A stretch of 64,000 nucleotides of DNA, taken from assembly GCF_002157835.1 (NCBI RefSeq), contig NZ_CP020809.1, positions 5,642,001-5,706,000 of the forward strand. Reading direction: 5' to 3'. Shown here piece by piece: positions 20,586 to 32,135 of the stretch. The notes below the pieces were generated by a model. That model made no database searches. It worked only from the letters and a program-made list of their open reading frames with translations, and was not told where the DNA came from. This DNA comes from Mycobacterium dioxanotrophicus. GTDB lineage: Bacteria; Actinomycetota; Actinomycetes; Mycobacteriales; Mycobacteriaceae. Both the position numbers and the translations under genes were made by a program. The number at the start of each line of letters is the position of its first letter. Within the stretch, counting starts at the first letter, position 1.

Positions 20586-20641
20586 ACTAGCTAGACAGGA
20601 GGGCCTAACTTGTAAAGACGAGCCGTGTGGCCGCGGCAGAA

Positions 20642-21778
20642 TCAGGACCCGACGGTCAAGCCGACCTTCTGGAACTCCTTGAGGTCGCAGTACCCGGCCT
20701 TGGCCATGGCCCGGCGCAGACCGCCGACGAGGTTCAAGGAGCCGAACGGATCGTCGGACGGCCCGTTGAGCACGGTGTCCAGCGACGGCCGCTCCCCCAT
20801 CGCGATCTGAAGCAGGGCGCCGCGCGGCAGCGACGGGTGCGCAGCTGCGGACGGCCAGAACCAGCCTCCGCCGAGCGCTTCGGCCGCCGAGGACAGCGGA
20901 GTGCCCAGCACCACGGCGTCGGCGCCGCAGGCGATCGCCTTGGCCAGGTCGCCCGAGGTGTGGATGTCACCGTCGGCCAGCACGTGCACGTAACGGCCAC
21001 CGGTCTCGTCGAGGTATTCGCGGCGGGCGGCGGCGGCATCGGCGATCGCCGTAGCCATCGGCACGCTGATACCGAGCACCTCGTCGCTCGTGGTGACGCC
21101 GCGCGTCGAGCCGTAGCCGACGATGACGCCTGCCGCGCCGGTACGCATCAGGTGCAGGGCGGTGCGGTGGTCCAGCACGCCGCCGGCCACCACCGGCACG
21201 TCGAGCTCGGAGATGAACTTCTTGAGGTTGAGCGGCTCGCCGTCCTGAGCGACCCGCTCGGCGGAGATGATGGTGCCCTGGATGACCAGCAGATCGATAC
21301 CGGCTGCCACCAGGGCCGGCGTCAGCGCCTGGGCGTTCTGCGGGCTGACCCGCACCGCCGTCGTCACCCCGGCTTCCCGGATGCGGGCCACCGACTGACC
21401 CAGCAGCTCCGGGTCCAGCGGTGCGGCGTGCAGCTGCTGCAGCAGCCGGATGGCTGCCGAGGGCTCGGGCTCTTTCGCAGCCGCCTCGATGACCTGGGCG
21501 ATCTTCTCCTCGACGTCGGCGTGCCTGCCGATCAGGCCCTCACCGTTGAGCACTCCGAGCCCGCCCAGGCGCCCGAGCTCGATGGCGAACTCCACCGACA
21601 CCAGCGCATCGGTGGGGTGGGCCACCACGGGGATCTCGAACCGGTAGGCGTCGAGCTGCCAGGCCGTCGACACGTCTTTCGACGACCGGGTGCGCCGGGA
21701 CGGCACGATGTTGATGTCGTCGAGTTCATAGGTTCGGCGGGCGGTTCTGCCCATGCCGATTTCGACCATGTCACGCAT
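20642..21778 (-). CDS. guaB3: GuaB3, IMP dehydrogenase family protein
   Basis: The 378-residue barrel protein lacks the CBS pair of GuaB2 and is one of the three mycobacterial IMPDH-like paralogues. It has the family NIVPSRRTRSSKDV start and a phosphate-binding ADGDIHTSGDLAKAIACGADAVVLG segment that here is summarised rather than quoted in full. The usual IMPDH catalytic Cys loop is absent, so it is not a canonical IMP dehydrogenase; a cyanobacterial GuaB3 has been described as an XMP reductase. The ATG at 21778 is preferred because AGAGG lies six bases upstream; the M. tuberculosis protein starts at the second ATG, 21769. Confidence 0.92.
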   Translation of the reverse strand: MRDMVEIGMGRTARRTYELDDINIVPSRRTRSSKDVSTAWQLDAYRFEIPVVAHPTDALVSVEFAIELGRLGGLGVLNGEGLIGRHADVEEKIAQVIEAAAKEPEPSAAIRLLQQLHAAPLDPELLGQSVARIREAGVTTAVRVSPQNAQALTPALVAAGIDLLVIQGTIISAERVAQDGEPLNLKKFISELDVPVVAGGVLDHRTALHLMRTGAAGVIVGYGSTRGVTTSDEVLGISVPMATAIADAAAARREYLDETGGRYVHVLADGDIHTSGDLAKAIACGADAVVLGTPLSSAAEALGGGWFWPSAAAHPSLPRGALLQIAMGERPSLDTVLNGPSDDPFGSLNLVGGLRRAMAKAGYCDLKEFQKVGLTVGS

Positions 21779-21821
21779 GACGAGCCTCTCTTGTGCGTGT
21801 GATTCGGCGCGCGAGCGCCCG

Positions 21822-23950
<2,129 letters not shown>

Positions 23951-23960
<10 letters not shown>

Positions 23961-25177
23961 CCGCCGCCGCCCAGTCCCAGCCCGGGTAATCCCGGAATCT
24001 CGATGACCGTCGTCACCGGCAGCTGAGGTACCGCCGCGCGCCCTGGTGGCGTGCCGGCACCCTGTTGCTGCTGCGGCGCGTCTTCACCGTGCTGCCCGGC
24101 CCCGTCACCACCACCGGTCGACCCGCCACGTGCCGGGACGGTCACCGTCGGCTCGGCCGCCGGGGGAACACTGACGGTCGGCATGGTCGTGGTCTGGGTG
24201 TGTGTCGGTGACGGCACCACAGACGACGGCACCGTGGACACCTCCGAGGACGGCGTCACCTCCGCGCGCGGACCGGGCGACGACGGCGCCGCGGTACTGG
24301 TCGACGCGTTCGGCGACGACGGCGCGGCTGACGGCGAGGTCTCGGTCGACGCCGAGGGAGCGGGCGACCCCGATGCCGGGGACGACGACGGCGAGCCTGG
24401 TGTGTCGGACGGCGACGTGCTCTCCGACGGCGACGGGCTGGTGCTCGTCGGCGCCGAGGTCGACGGAGCCGAGGTCGACGGCGTACTCGTCGAGGACGAG
24501 GTGTCGGACCCGCTCGTGGCGCTCGACGGGCTGCTCTGCGTCGCAGGCACCTCCGGCAGCACGATCGGCGGCGCGTTCGGCGGCACCGTCGCGTTCGGGT
24601 CGCGGTTCTCGACCTTGACCGACAACTGCTGCAGCTGATCGACCAGCTGCTGCTTGCTCTGGGTGTCGTTGACGGTCGCCACCGTGGTGGTGACCGTGCT
24701 CAGCTTCTCCTGCGCCGCCTGCCACTGCCCCTGGTCGATGAGCTGCTGGACCTGCGCGAGTTCCGCGGAGGCCAGCTCCACCTTGACGTCACGGGTGGGC
24801 CGTTCGCCGAACAGCGTGGTGCGCATGCCGTACAGGGCGTCCCCGGGCCCGGCGCCGTAGACGGCCGCGCCGAACCCACCCAGGCACAGCACCGCGGCCG
24901 CCACCGAGCCCACCAACGCCAGGGGCAGCCGTGGCCGCCTGCCCTTGGTCCCACGGTCGAGGGCAGCGATCGCGTCACGCGTCGTCACCACACCGGAAGT
25001 GGGACGCCGCGCCTCGTCGCGCCACCCCGCGAGCAACTGGGCCAGTTCGGCCTCGGCCGGGTCGGTTGCGTACACCTGGCGGCCCAGCGAGAGCGACTCG
25101 ATGAACCGGTCGGTGCGGTTGATCTCGTTGAGTGAGGGATCGCCACCATTGGACGTCCAGCGGCCGAAGTCAGGCAT
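23951..25177 (-). CDS. rsdA: Anti-sigma-D factor RsdA
   Basis: The 408-residue membrane protein has an N-terminal cytoplasmic sigma-binding segment (residues 1-80), one transmembrane helix (about 83-108, LPLALVGSVAAAVLCLGGFG), a helical stretch with QLIDQGQWQAAQEKL, and a long Ser/Pro/Thr-rich extracytoplasmic tail to the end. This is the architecture of RsdA, which holds SigD and is destroyed by proteolysis. The ATG at 25177 overlaps the sigD stop by 8 bp; a GTG two codons upstream is possible. The low-complexity tail is longer than in M. tuberculosis. Confidence 0.9.
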
Positions 25178-25748
25178 AGTCACGTCCCGTCGCCATGACT
25201 TCGGACTTCAGCCGGTTCAGCGCCCGGTGCTGGGCCACGCGAACCGCGCCGGGGGTGCTGCCGACAGCCTCGGCGGTCTCCTCGGCGCTCATGCCGACGA
25301 CCACCCGCAGGATGAGGATTTCGCGCTGTTTCTCCGGCAGCACCGACAGCAGCTTGGCCATCCGCGCCGAGGACTCGGCATCGAGGGCGGACTGTTCGGG
25401 GCCCACGTCCAGCGAGTAGCGCTCCGGCACCACATCGGTCGGTTCAGCCCGATTCCGGGCCGCCGCGCGATGCGCGTCAGCAACTTTGTGCGCGGCGATG
25501 CCATACACGAAGGCCAGGAACGGTCGTCCCTGATCCTTGTAGCGCGGCAGCGCCGTAATGGCGGCCAAGCACACCTCCTGCGCAACGTCATCCGCTGAAA
25601 GACCACTTCGCTCGGTCGTGCCGACCCGCGCCCGGACGTAGCGAACGATGATCGGCCGGATGATCTCCAGGACTTCCTGAAGCGCATTCCGATCGCCGGC
25701 CACAGCCTCAGCAACGACAGCGTCGAGACGGTCTCCCGAACTTGTCAT
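25170..25748 (-). CDS. sigD: ECF RNA polymerase sigma factor SigD
   Basis: The 192-residue ECF sigma factor has region 2 (DDVAQEVCLAAITALPRYKDQGRPFLAFVYG, not quoted beyond this) and region 4 (LPEKQREILILRVVVGMSAEETA followed by GAVRVAQHRALNRLK). Gene order and partner identify SigD, a starvation- and stringent-response sigma in mycobacteria. The reading frame is open further upstream, and the M. tuberculosis protein is about 20 residues longer, but the ATG at 25748 is the nearest standard start; the GGAG site lies 12 bases before it. Confidence 0.93.
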   Translation of the reverse strand: MTSSGDRLDAVVAEAVAGDRNALQEVLEIIRPIIVRYVRARVGTTERSGLSADDVAQEVCLAAITALPRYKDQGRPFLAFVYGIAAHKVADAHRAAARNRAEPTDVVPERYSLDVGPEQSALDAESSARMAKLLSVLPEKQREILILRVVVGMSAEETAEAVGSTPGAVRVAQHRALNRLKSEVMATGRDYA

Positions 25749-25837
25749 CGTGGGCGGTATCTCCAGCGTTACTTGGCACCGACACTCGCAGGCGCTTGGT
25801 TGAGCTAAACAATAACGATCGGCGCGGGGCGACCGGA

Positions 25838-26647
25838 TCAGTCGCCGGACCAGACCCCGCCTCTGCGACGCACTGTATCGGCGCTGACGTCGCGGATCGT
25901 GCCGACTTGCGCGGCTGAGTGGGCCGCACTGCCGATGTCGGCCAGCAGACAGGCTAGCGCCCACCGCAGTGGGACGAGGCCGAGCTTCTCGGTGGCCGCC
26001 AGCGCGGCGTCGGCGACGACGCGGGCCCGATCCGGCTGACCGGCACTACACAGCGCGGCCGCCAACACCACATCGGACTTCACCGCGTGGCGTGCCGACG
26101 GGTATCCGGACGCGGCCGCGACGCCGCGTTCGGCATGGGCGACCGCCGTGGCCCCGTCACCGCGCATCATCGCCAGCTCCGCACTGACCCATGCCCGGCG
26201 AACCGCCAGGCGCCCCCCGGGCGCGCAGACCACCGAATCGGCCCGCTCCAGCAGCCGAGCCGACAACGTGAACCGGCCGACTCCGAGCGCATCGGCGGCC
26301 AGGCCGACCAAGGCGTCGGCCGGAGCCTCTGGGTCGGCGGCATCCTCTCCCCCACTGTGCGCCCAGGCCCGGCCGTCGGCACCGCGGGCGCCGTTGTGAC
26401 CGCCGAGCTGGCGCAGGAACGATGCGCGGGTGCTGAGGGCCAGCGACAGCAACGGTCCGGAGGCCACACTGCGCTCGATCACCGACAGCTCGGCCAGAGC
26501 GCAGGCGTAGCGCCCCTGACCGCCCGCGGCCACGGCGCGCAGCCATCGGTCCCGCGGTGTCGCCGCGCTCGGCAGTGGCCAGCGGCCCGGGTCGTCTCCG
26601 AACGCGGCGTTCGCCAGCACGGTTGCTGCCTCAGTGGTGGTGCTCAT
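25838..26647 (-). CDS. Conserved helical-repeat protein (Rv3415c homologue)
   Basis: The 269-residue Ala-rich protein looks like a stack of TPR-type helix pairs (repeated patterns such as ALAELSVIERSVASGPLLSLA and ERGVAAASGY). It has no signal peptide or membrane segment. It keeps the Rv3415c position between sigD and whiB3. No function is established for the family; a stress-related adaptor role is a guess from its neighbours. It ends 89 bp before sigD. Confidence 0.82.
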   Translation of the reverse strand: MSTTTEAATVLANAAFGDDPGRWPLPSAATPRDRWLRAVAAGGQGRYACALAELSVIERSVASGPLLSLALSTRASFLRQLGGHNGARGADGRAWAHSGGEDAADPEAPADALVGLAADALGVGRFTLSARLLERADSVVCAPGGRLAVRRAWVSAELAMMRGDGATAVAHAERGVAAASGYPSARHAVKSDVVLAAALCSAGQPDRARVVADAALAATEKLGLVPLRWALACLLADIGSAAHSAAQVGTIRDVSADTVRRRGGVWSGD

Positions 26648-27080
26648 CGGTTTGCGACGCTATCAACGTCGCGCAAATGCCGGGTCCACGGGAACCTGAT
26701 ACCGGCAGGTACGGATAAAAGATATTGCCAAATCCGCATTCGTTAACAATTGGTGCCCGCGACGTTAATAAGACGTCAACTGTTCGGCCGCGACCATCAA
26801 TGCCGAGTGTTGCCGAAGCCGGTCCGAACAGCGGAAACATGATCAGATCCGCTAGGCCGTAACACGGTTCCCGCGACGGACACATCGCAATGATGAACGT
26901 GATGTAAATTCTCGACCTGCGGATATGTCATTGAGCACACGCTCAGGCTATTGACGCGAATTAATGAGCGCCCCTAGTTTGTGTGCACGAGTAGTCATCG
27001 GCGACATGTGCTCAGTTCGGTACCACCAACTCACGCACGCTCACGTAATCGGAATGGGCGCGCAGAGAGGGGCTTCCTCC
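26648..27080. other. 433-bp intergenic region upstream of whiB3
   Basis: This is the most AT-rich stretch between sigD and whiB3 and has no credible gene. It carries the divergent promoters of the Rv3415c homologue and whiB3. A candidate promoter for whiB3 is listed separately at 26951-26980. A long 5' leader of about 95 nt or more would follow it. Confidence 0.6.
26951..26980 (+). promoter_or_regulatory. Candidate whiB3 promoter
   Basis: TTGACG at 26951-26956 and TAGTTT at 26975-26980 are separated by 18 bp. This is a reasonable housekeeping-type promoter about 95 bp before the start of whiB3. It rests on consensus match only. Confidence 0.4.
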
Positions 27081-27371
27081 ATGCCACAGCCGCAGCAGCT
27101 ACCCGGACCCAATGCGGACATCTGGGATTGGCAGATGCAGGGACTTTGCCGGGGCGTCGACTCCTCGGTGTTCTTCCATCCCGACGGGGAACGCGGACGG
27201 GCCCGCGCCCAGCGCGAGTTGCGCGCCAAGGAGATGTGCCGCAGTTGCCCCGTGATCACGCAGTGCCGCTCGCATGCGCTGGCCGTCGCCGAGCCCTACG
27301 GCATCTGGGGCGGGCTCAGCGAATCGGAGCGCGAACTCCTGCTGAAGCGCGGCGTCCGCCGAACCGCCTGA
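27081..27371 (+). CDS. whiB3: Redox-sensing Fe-S regulator WhiB3
   Basis: The 96-residue Wbl protein has the four cluster ligands Cys23, Cys53, Cys56 and Cys62 (CRSCP), then the turn GIWGG and a basic C-terminus for DNA contact. The start MPQPQQLPGPNADIW is nearly identical to M. tuberculosis WhiB3 (Rv3416). The ATG at 27081 is chosen on that basis; an upstream ATG at 26964 in frame would add residues unlike the family. WhiB3 senses redox state and NO and controls lipid synthesis. It is followed by a strong terminator. Confidence 0.95.
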   Translation: MPQPQQLPGPNADIWDWQMQGLCRGVDSSVFFHPDGERGRARAQRELRAKEMCRSCPVITQCRSHALAVAEPYGIWGGLSESERELLLKRGVRRTA

Positions 27372-27385
27372 CTTCAGCAAACACG

Positions 27386-27420
27386 AAAGGCCCTCATTCC
27401 GCAGTGGAGTGAGGGCCTTT
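27386..27420 (+). terminator. Intrinsic terminator after whiB3
   Basis: AAAGGCCCTCA (27386-27396) pairs perfectly with TGAGGGCCTTT (27410-27420), with four more inner pairs and a 5-base loop. A T-run ends the stem. It lies 14 bp after the whiB3 stop. Confidence 0.9.
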
Positions 27421-27548
27421 TGCTGCGCAGGGCTGACGAATATCTCCATTACCGATCAGAACCGAGGCTGTCGGCCGAGCTCTGAGGTCTACTGTGACGC
27501 AGTGCTTCATGGCCAACCAGGCACCATACAGCGACAGGAGGGTGGACC

Positions 27549-29396
27549 ATCAAGGACATCGCCGACTTCCTGGCTGCCCACGACCCATACGACCGACTGG
27601 AGGAGAAAGACGTAAACCGGCTGGCGGCCACCGTCGAAGTCGAGTACTTCTCCGCGGGGACGACCATCGTCCAAGCCGAATCCGACACGCTGCAGCGACT
27701 TTTCGTTGTCCGCACCGGCAGCGTCGAGGTCACCGACCGCGGACGCGTCATCGACGTGCTCGGTCCCGGTGACACCTTCGGCCACATCTCGGTGTTCTCC
27801 GGACAGCCACCGCCGCTCACGGTGCGCGCCGCCGAGGACACGCTCTGTTATCTGCTCGATGATCCCCGCGATGTCCTCGAACACCCCGAGCGACTGTCCT
27901 TCTCCTACTACGGCGATCAGATCGCCCGCGCCCGGCTGATCTCCTCCGGCGGCACCTTCAGTCAGCTCGAGCGGCCCATCGGCGACGTCATGCACCCCAT
28001 CACCTGGTGTGAACCCTCGGAGTCCATTCGTGACGTCGCACGGCGGATGACCGACGACCACCGATCATGCGCGGTGTTCCGACGCGGCGATGACATCGGC
28101 ATCGTCACCGACGACGACTTCCGCCGCAGGGTGGTCACCGGCGAGGTCGGCATCGACGCCCCCATCGACACCATCGCGTCCCTGCCCGCCATCGTCATGT
28201 CGGCCGATCGCACGGTCGGCGCCGGGTATCTGCTGATGTACGAGCGCGGCATTCACCACCTCGTCGTCGTCGACGGTGCCGGCGGCAACCCCGTCGGCAT
28301 CACCCGAGTGGTCGACATGGTGGCCGGCGAAGTCCGCCACCCGCTGGTGATCCGCACGGAAACGGGCGCGGCGACCAATCTCGATCAATTGCGCGATGCC
28401 GCAGCCATGCTCACGCCCACCATGCTCGAGCTGTGGGACACCGGGGTGCCCGCCGATCACTTCGGATCTCTGCTGGCGGCGATGATCGAAGCGATCGTCA
28501 CCAAGGCCATCGAGCTGACCGCAACCTCGCCGCCACTGCCCGACCTGGACTGTGCCTGGATGCTGCTCGGGTCGGTCGGCCGGCGGGAACCGCTGCCCAA
28601 CTCCGACGTCGACAGCGCCCTGGCCTGGGTCACCCGCTCACCCGACGATGCCGAGCCCGACAGGGCGATCGTCAGCGCCGCAACCGAACCCGTGATGGAG
28701 GCCCTGGAAAGCTGTGGGCTGCGCACCTGTCCGCAGGGGCTCAACGCGTCCTTCCCGTTGTTCAACCGGTCGGTGTCCGGGTGGCGGGCGGCGGCAGAAC
28801 GCTGGCGCCAGAATCCGGGCGACGTCGGCGAACTCCTGTTGGCCGCAACGATGCTCGACGCGCGGCCGATCACCCGTCCCATCCTGACCCGTCCCATGCG
28901 CACGGCCCTGATCTCGGGGGTGGGGCGTGCGCAATTCACCCGCGCGCTGACCAGACTGTCCATCGCGAGCCGTCCCCCACGGGGATTCGTGCGCGGATTC
29001 GTCGCCGACCACTTCGGCGAACACAAGAACCGCCTCAACATCAAGAAGGCCGGTATGCGCCCCATCGTGACGATGGCGCAGGCGCTGGCCTTGCAGACCG
29101 GGGACCTGAGCGGCTCCACCACCGATCGACTCGACCGGGCGCGCCGCGCAGGCCTGCTCAATGTCGACGATGCCGAATCACTCAAGACCGCCTTCACGCT
29201 GTGTTACCAACTGTCCGTCGATACCCAGATGCGCGCATTGCGTGACGGCAAACCCATCGAACCGACGGTTGCCCCGTCCGATTTGGACAGCCTGGAATTG
29301 CGCCACCTGCGCGACGCGTTCCGCGTCATCGCCGCCGTACAGGAGAAGGTGGCCGGCCGCTGGCCGTACGGATTGAGCGTTATCGAGCATGCGTAA
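27549..29396 (+). CDS. cNMP-binding/CBS/DUF294 nucleotidyltransferase-like signalling protein, apparent ATC start
   Basis: The protein of about 615 residues has a Crp-like cyclic nucleotide-binding domain (about 1-115, LGPGDTFGHISVFSG), two CBS motifs (about 140-255), a DUF294 nucleotidyltransferase domain with LGSVGRREPLPNSDVD, and the DUF294 C-terminal helical domain. This layout occurs next to DnaQ-like exonucleases in many bacteria, as here. No ATG, GTG or TTG lies in frame between the stop at 27495 and the GTG at 27756, which falls inside the nucleotide-binding domain. A strong AGGAGGG site (27536-27542) sits six bases before ATC at 27549, so translation probably begins there. The alternative is an internal start or a sequence error. 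Confidence 0.82.
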   Translation: MKDIADFLAAHDPYDRLEEKDVNRLAATVEVEYFSAGTTIVQAESDTLQRLFVVRTGSVEVTDRGRVIDVLGPGDTFGHISVFSGQPPPLTVRAAEDTLCYLLDDPRDVLEHPERLSFSYYGDQIARARLISSGGTFSQLERPIGDVMHPITWCEPSESIRDVARRMTDDHRSCAVFRRGDDIGIVTDDDFRRRVVTGEVGIDAPIDTIASLPAIVMSADRTVGAGYLLMYERGIHHLVVVDGAGGNPVGITRVVDMVAGEVRHPLVIRTETGAATNLDQLRDAAAMLTPTMLELWDTGVPADHFGSLLAAMIEAIVTKAIELTATSPPLPDLDCAWMLLGSVGRREPLPNSDVDSALAWVTRSPDDAEPDRAIVSAATEPVMEALESCGLRTCPQGLNASFPLFNRSVSGWRAAAERWRQNPGDVGELLLAATMLDARPITRPILTRPMRTALISGVGRAQFTRALTRLSIASRPPRGFVRGFVADHFGEHKNRLNIKKAGMRPIVTMAQALALQTGDLSGSTTDRLDRARRAGLLNVDDAESLKTAFTLCYQLSVDTQMRALRDGKPIEPTVAPSDLDSLELRHLRDAFRVIAAVQEKVAGRWPYGLSVIEHA

Positions 29397-30042
29397 CCCG
29401 CTGTCGCGCACGAATTCCGGACGGGGCGACCGCAGCGGTACGCGATCGTGGCGCGATGACGAACTGTGGGTGGTGGACCTGGAGACGACCGGGCTGAACC
29501 TGCGCAGCGACAAGATCATCTCCTATGGCGCCATCCCGATCCACCACGGACGCATCCTGATGGCCCGGGCCACCTACGGCCTGGTGCACATCGCCGAAGC
29601 CGTTCCGGCACCTTCGGCCTGTATCCACGGCATCCGCACCCAGGACCTCGCCGCGGCGCCGCCCATCAAAGATGCGGTCGCACAACTGCACACGCTCATC
29701 GGCGATCGCCCGATCATTGCCCACTATGCAGTCATCGAACGTACGCTGCTGCGCCGCGCTTATCGCGGTTGCGGCCGCCGTCTCACCAATCAGTTCATCG
29801 ACACCGCTCCCCTGGCCGCACGGGCCCTTCAGGTTCAGATCAAGGACGGGGCCATCTCGCTTGAATACGCGGCCAACGAGATCGGCGTGCCCGTCCACAC
29901 GCCTCATCACGCCTTGGGCGACGCCGTGACCACCGCCAACCTGTTCCTGGCGCTCGCCAGTCGTTTGGAGCGGCAGCTCGGCACAATGCCGCTGAGCACG
30001 GCTGCGCTCATCGAGACCTCGACCCACCAAAAACACGAGTAG
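29389..30042 (+). CDS. DnaQ-like 3'-5' exonuclease
   Basis: The 217-residue DEDD-family exonuclease has ExoI motif VVDLETTG, ExoII region RPIIAHYAVIE and ExoIII HHALGDAVTTANLF with the His typical of the DEDDh class. It resembles the epsilon subunit of DNA polymerase III and RNase T-type proteins. The start overlaps the upstream signalling gene by 8 bp, so the two are cotranslated. It is probably an accessory nuclease, since the mycobacterial replicative proofreader is built into DnaE1. Confidence 0.87.
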   Translation: MRNPLSRTNSGRGDRSGTRSWRDDELWVVDLETTGLNLRSDKIISYGAIPIHHGRILMARATYGLVHIAEAVPAPSACIHGIRTQDLAAAPPIKDAVAQLHTLIGDRPIIAHYAVIERTLLRRAYRGCGRRLTNQFIDTAPLAARALQVQIKDGAISLEYAANEIGVPVHTPHHALGDAVTTANLFLALASRLERQLGTMPLSTAALIETSTHQKHE

Positions 30043-30054
30043 TGAGGATCTGTC

Positions 30055-30489
30055 ATGGCAACGACCGATGTGACGGTGATCGAAACCGGCGCGGGAACCT
30101 ACACGCAGGAGATCACCGCCGGACGCCACCAGTTCATCGCCGACGAACCACTGCCCGTCGGTGACGACGCCGGCCCGAACCCGTACGACTTCGTGCTCGC
30201 CGGGCTCGGCGCCTGCACGTCGATGACCGTGCGGATGTACGCCAACCGCAAGGGCTGGCCTTTGGAACGCGTGCGCGTGACCCTGCGGCGTTCCCGCATC
30301 CACGCCAAAGACTGCGCGGAGTGCGAGACGAAAACGGGGATGCTCGATCAGATCGACCGTGAGATCGAGTTGATCGGCGACCTCGACGACGATCAGCGGC
30401 AGCGGCTGATGGCCATCGCGGAACGCTGCCCGGTGCACCAGACCCTGACCTCCGAGGTCCGCATCACCACGACAGCGGTAACGCCCTGA
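30055..30489 (+). CDS. OsmC/Ohr family peroxidase-like protein
   Basis: The 144-residue protein has the two family cysteines: one in [13 protein letters not shown] and one in [10 protein letters not shown]. OsmC/Ohr proteins reduce organic hydroperoxides with these residues. GAGGA precedes the ATG. It is 12 bp downstream of the exonuclease and probably ends that operon. Confidence 0.88.
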   Translation: MATTDVTVIETGAGTYTQEITAGRHQFIADEPLPVGDDAGPNPYDFVLAGLGACTSMTVRMYANRKGWPLERVRVTLRRSRIHAKDCAECETKTGMLDQIDREIELIGDLDDDQRQRLMAIAERCPVHQTLTSEVRITTTAVTP

Positions 30490-30517
30490 GCGAGGGGCTC
30501 ACCACCCTTTGCCGGAC

Positions 30518-31291
30518 TCACCAGCTGGGTGGGCGCTTCTCGATGAAGGCCTCGACGCCTTCGAGTGCGCTCGGATCCATCATGTTGCACGCCATCGTCG
30601 TACCCGCGTCGTCGTAGGCGGCTTTGATACCGACCTCGATCTGGCGGTAGAACAAGGCCTTGCCCATGGCGATGGCGACTGCCGGCTTGGCCACGATGCT
30701 CGCGATCAGCGCCTCCACCTCGCCGTCGAGCGCGTCGGCCGGCACCACCCGATTGACGAGCCCCAACGCGCGCGCCTGCTCGGCGGCGATGAAGTCGCCG
30801 GTGACCAGCATCTCGAAGGCTGCTTTGCGGGGCACGTTGCGAGACAACGCAACTCCCGGAGTCGCGCAGAACAGTCCGACGTTGACACCGCTCACCGCGA
30901 ACCGCGCGTCATCGCTCGCCACCGCGAGATCGCACATCGCGACGAGCTGGCATCCCGCGGCGGTCGCGATACCGTTCACCCTCGCGATCACCGGCACCGG
31001 CAGCCGCTGGATGGAGAGCATCACCGCAGTGCACTGCGCGAACAGTTGCTCGTAGTACTGACGCGACGGCTCAGCGCGCATTTCCTTGAGGTCATGGCCC
31101 GCACAGAACGCCTTGCCCGACGCCGCCAGCACCACGGCCCGCACCGCCTCGTCGGTGGCCAGCCCGTCGAGAGCCTCACCCAACGCAGTGAGCATCGCCT
31201 CCGACAACGCGTTGAAGGCTCGGGGCCGGTTCAGCGTCAGCGTCACGACCCCGCGCTCGTCGCGGTCTCGCAGCAGTAGCGGTTCGTCCAT
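30518..31291 (-). CDS. Enoyl-CoA hydratase/isomerase family protein (ECHDC3-like)
   Basis: The 257-residue crotonase-fold protein has the first oxyanion segment AFCAGHDLKEM and the second FAVSGVNVGLFCATPGVAL. The latter matches the ECHDC3 subgroup and departs from the GxGG pattern of active hydratases; the usual catalytic glutamates are not evident there. Substrate and activity are therefore uncertain. It converges on the OsmC gene with 28 bp between the stops. Confidence 0.82.
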   Translation of the reverse strand: MDEPLLLRDRDERGVVTLTLNRPRAFNALSEAMLTALGEALDGLATDEAVRAVVLAASGKAFCAGHDLKEMRAEPSRQYYEQLFAQCTAVMLSIQRLPVPVIARVNGIATAAGCQLVAMCDLAVASDDARFAVSGVNVGLFCATPGVALSRNVPRKAAFEMLVTGDFIAAEQARALGLVNRVVPADALDGEVEALIASIVAKPAVAIAMGKALFYRQIEVGIKAAYDDAGTTMACNMMDPSALEGVEAFIEKRPPSW

Positions 31292-31329
31292 GTCTTGGGG
31301 ACGCTAGCACCAGCCGCGGCCGCCCGACG

Positions 31330-32112
31330 CTAGTTGCCGTCGTCGACCCCGGCGAAAACCTGCAGAACATAGTCGAATGAAGCAGGGGTGACACCGAGCT
31401 CACGCCCGAACGGATGGTCGAGGCAGAAGATCAGGAACAGCAGCAGGCCAAGCAGTATGGCAATCGCACCCGACAGGAACATGTGATTGAGCGGGTTGCT
31501 GAGGTGGGTGAAACCGATCAAGCCGATGAGGAGAACGGCGCCGAACAACAGCCCGCTCCACAGCAGTCCGGGAATGCGGGGCTTGGTATCGAGGATCCGG
31601 GTATTGCGTTGAGATGTCAGCACATTGAGCTGCTGGCGCATTTCGGCATTGATCGGATTCGCAGAGGACGGCTGCTGCTGACCGAGCGTCCGGTACATGT
31701 CGGTGATTGCGGTCCGTGCCGCGGCGCTGGGCGCGCCGTCTCCCCGACTGCCCCATTCGGCCTTCGCCGCAGCGGTGTAGTCCCGCAACAGCTCGCGCAT
31801 CGGAGCCTGCTCGGGCGCCGGCAAGCTGACCGTCTGCCGGTACATCGTTGCCAAGGTCGATGATTCATTGGTGACGTTGGCTTCGGCCGAGGAGAACTGC
31901 TCCCACGCGACGACGACCGTGAAACCGAGCAGGGCACCGTAGACAAGGGCGACGGTCGTCAAGAACGGTGACAGGGATCCGGTGTGCTCTTTGGAATCAG
32001 GTCGGTATGTCGTCTTGTTGGCCACCCACACACCGCAGACCGCCAAGTAGACCGATGTGGCGAGCACCGCGACCAGGAACAGCCATAACCCTGTGAGGCT
32101 CAATCCGCCCAT
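31330..32112 (-). CDS. DUF4239 bestrophin-like membrane protein
   Basis: The 260-residue protein has four hydrophobic helices: about 6-29, 49-69, 184-204 and 212-234. The soluble region between the second and third contains WEQFSSAEANVTNESSTLATMYR, the DUF4239 signature. The family is often called bestrophin-like, although transport has not been shown for it. It lies 23 bp downstream of a small secreted protein and may be cotranscribed with it. Confidence 0.85.
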   Translation of the reverse strand: MGGLSLTGLWLFLVAVLATSVYLAVCGVWVANKTTYRPDSKEHTGSLSPFLTTVALVYGALLGFTVVVAWEQFSSAEANVTNESSTLATMYRQTVSLPAPEQAPMRELLRDYTAAAKAEWGSRGDGAPSAAARTAITDMYRTLGQQQPSSANPINAEMRQQLNVLTSQRNTRILDTKPRIPGLLWSGLLFGAVLLIGLIGFTHLSNPLNHMFLSGAIAILLGLLLFLIFCLDHPFGRELGVTPASFDYVLQVFAGVDDGN

Positions 32113-32135
32113 TGCTCACGAATTACCGGGGCCGG

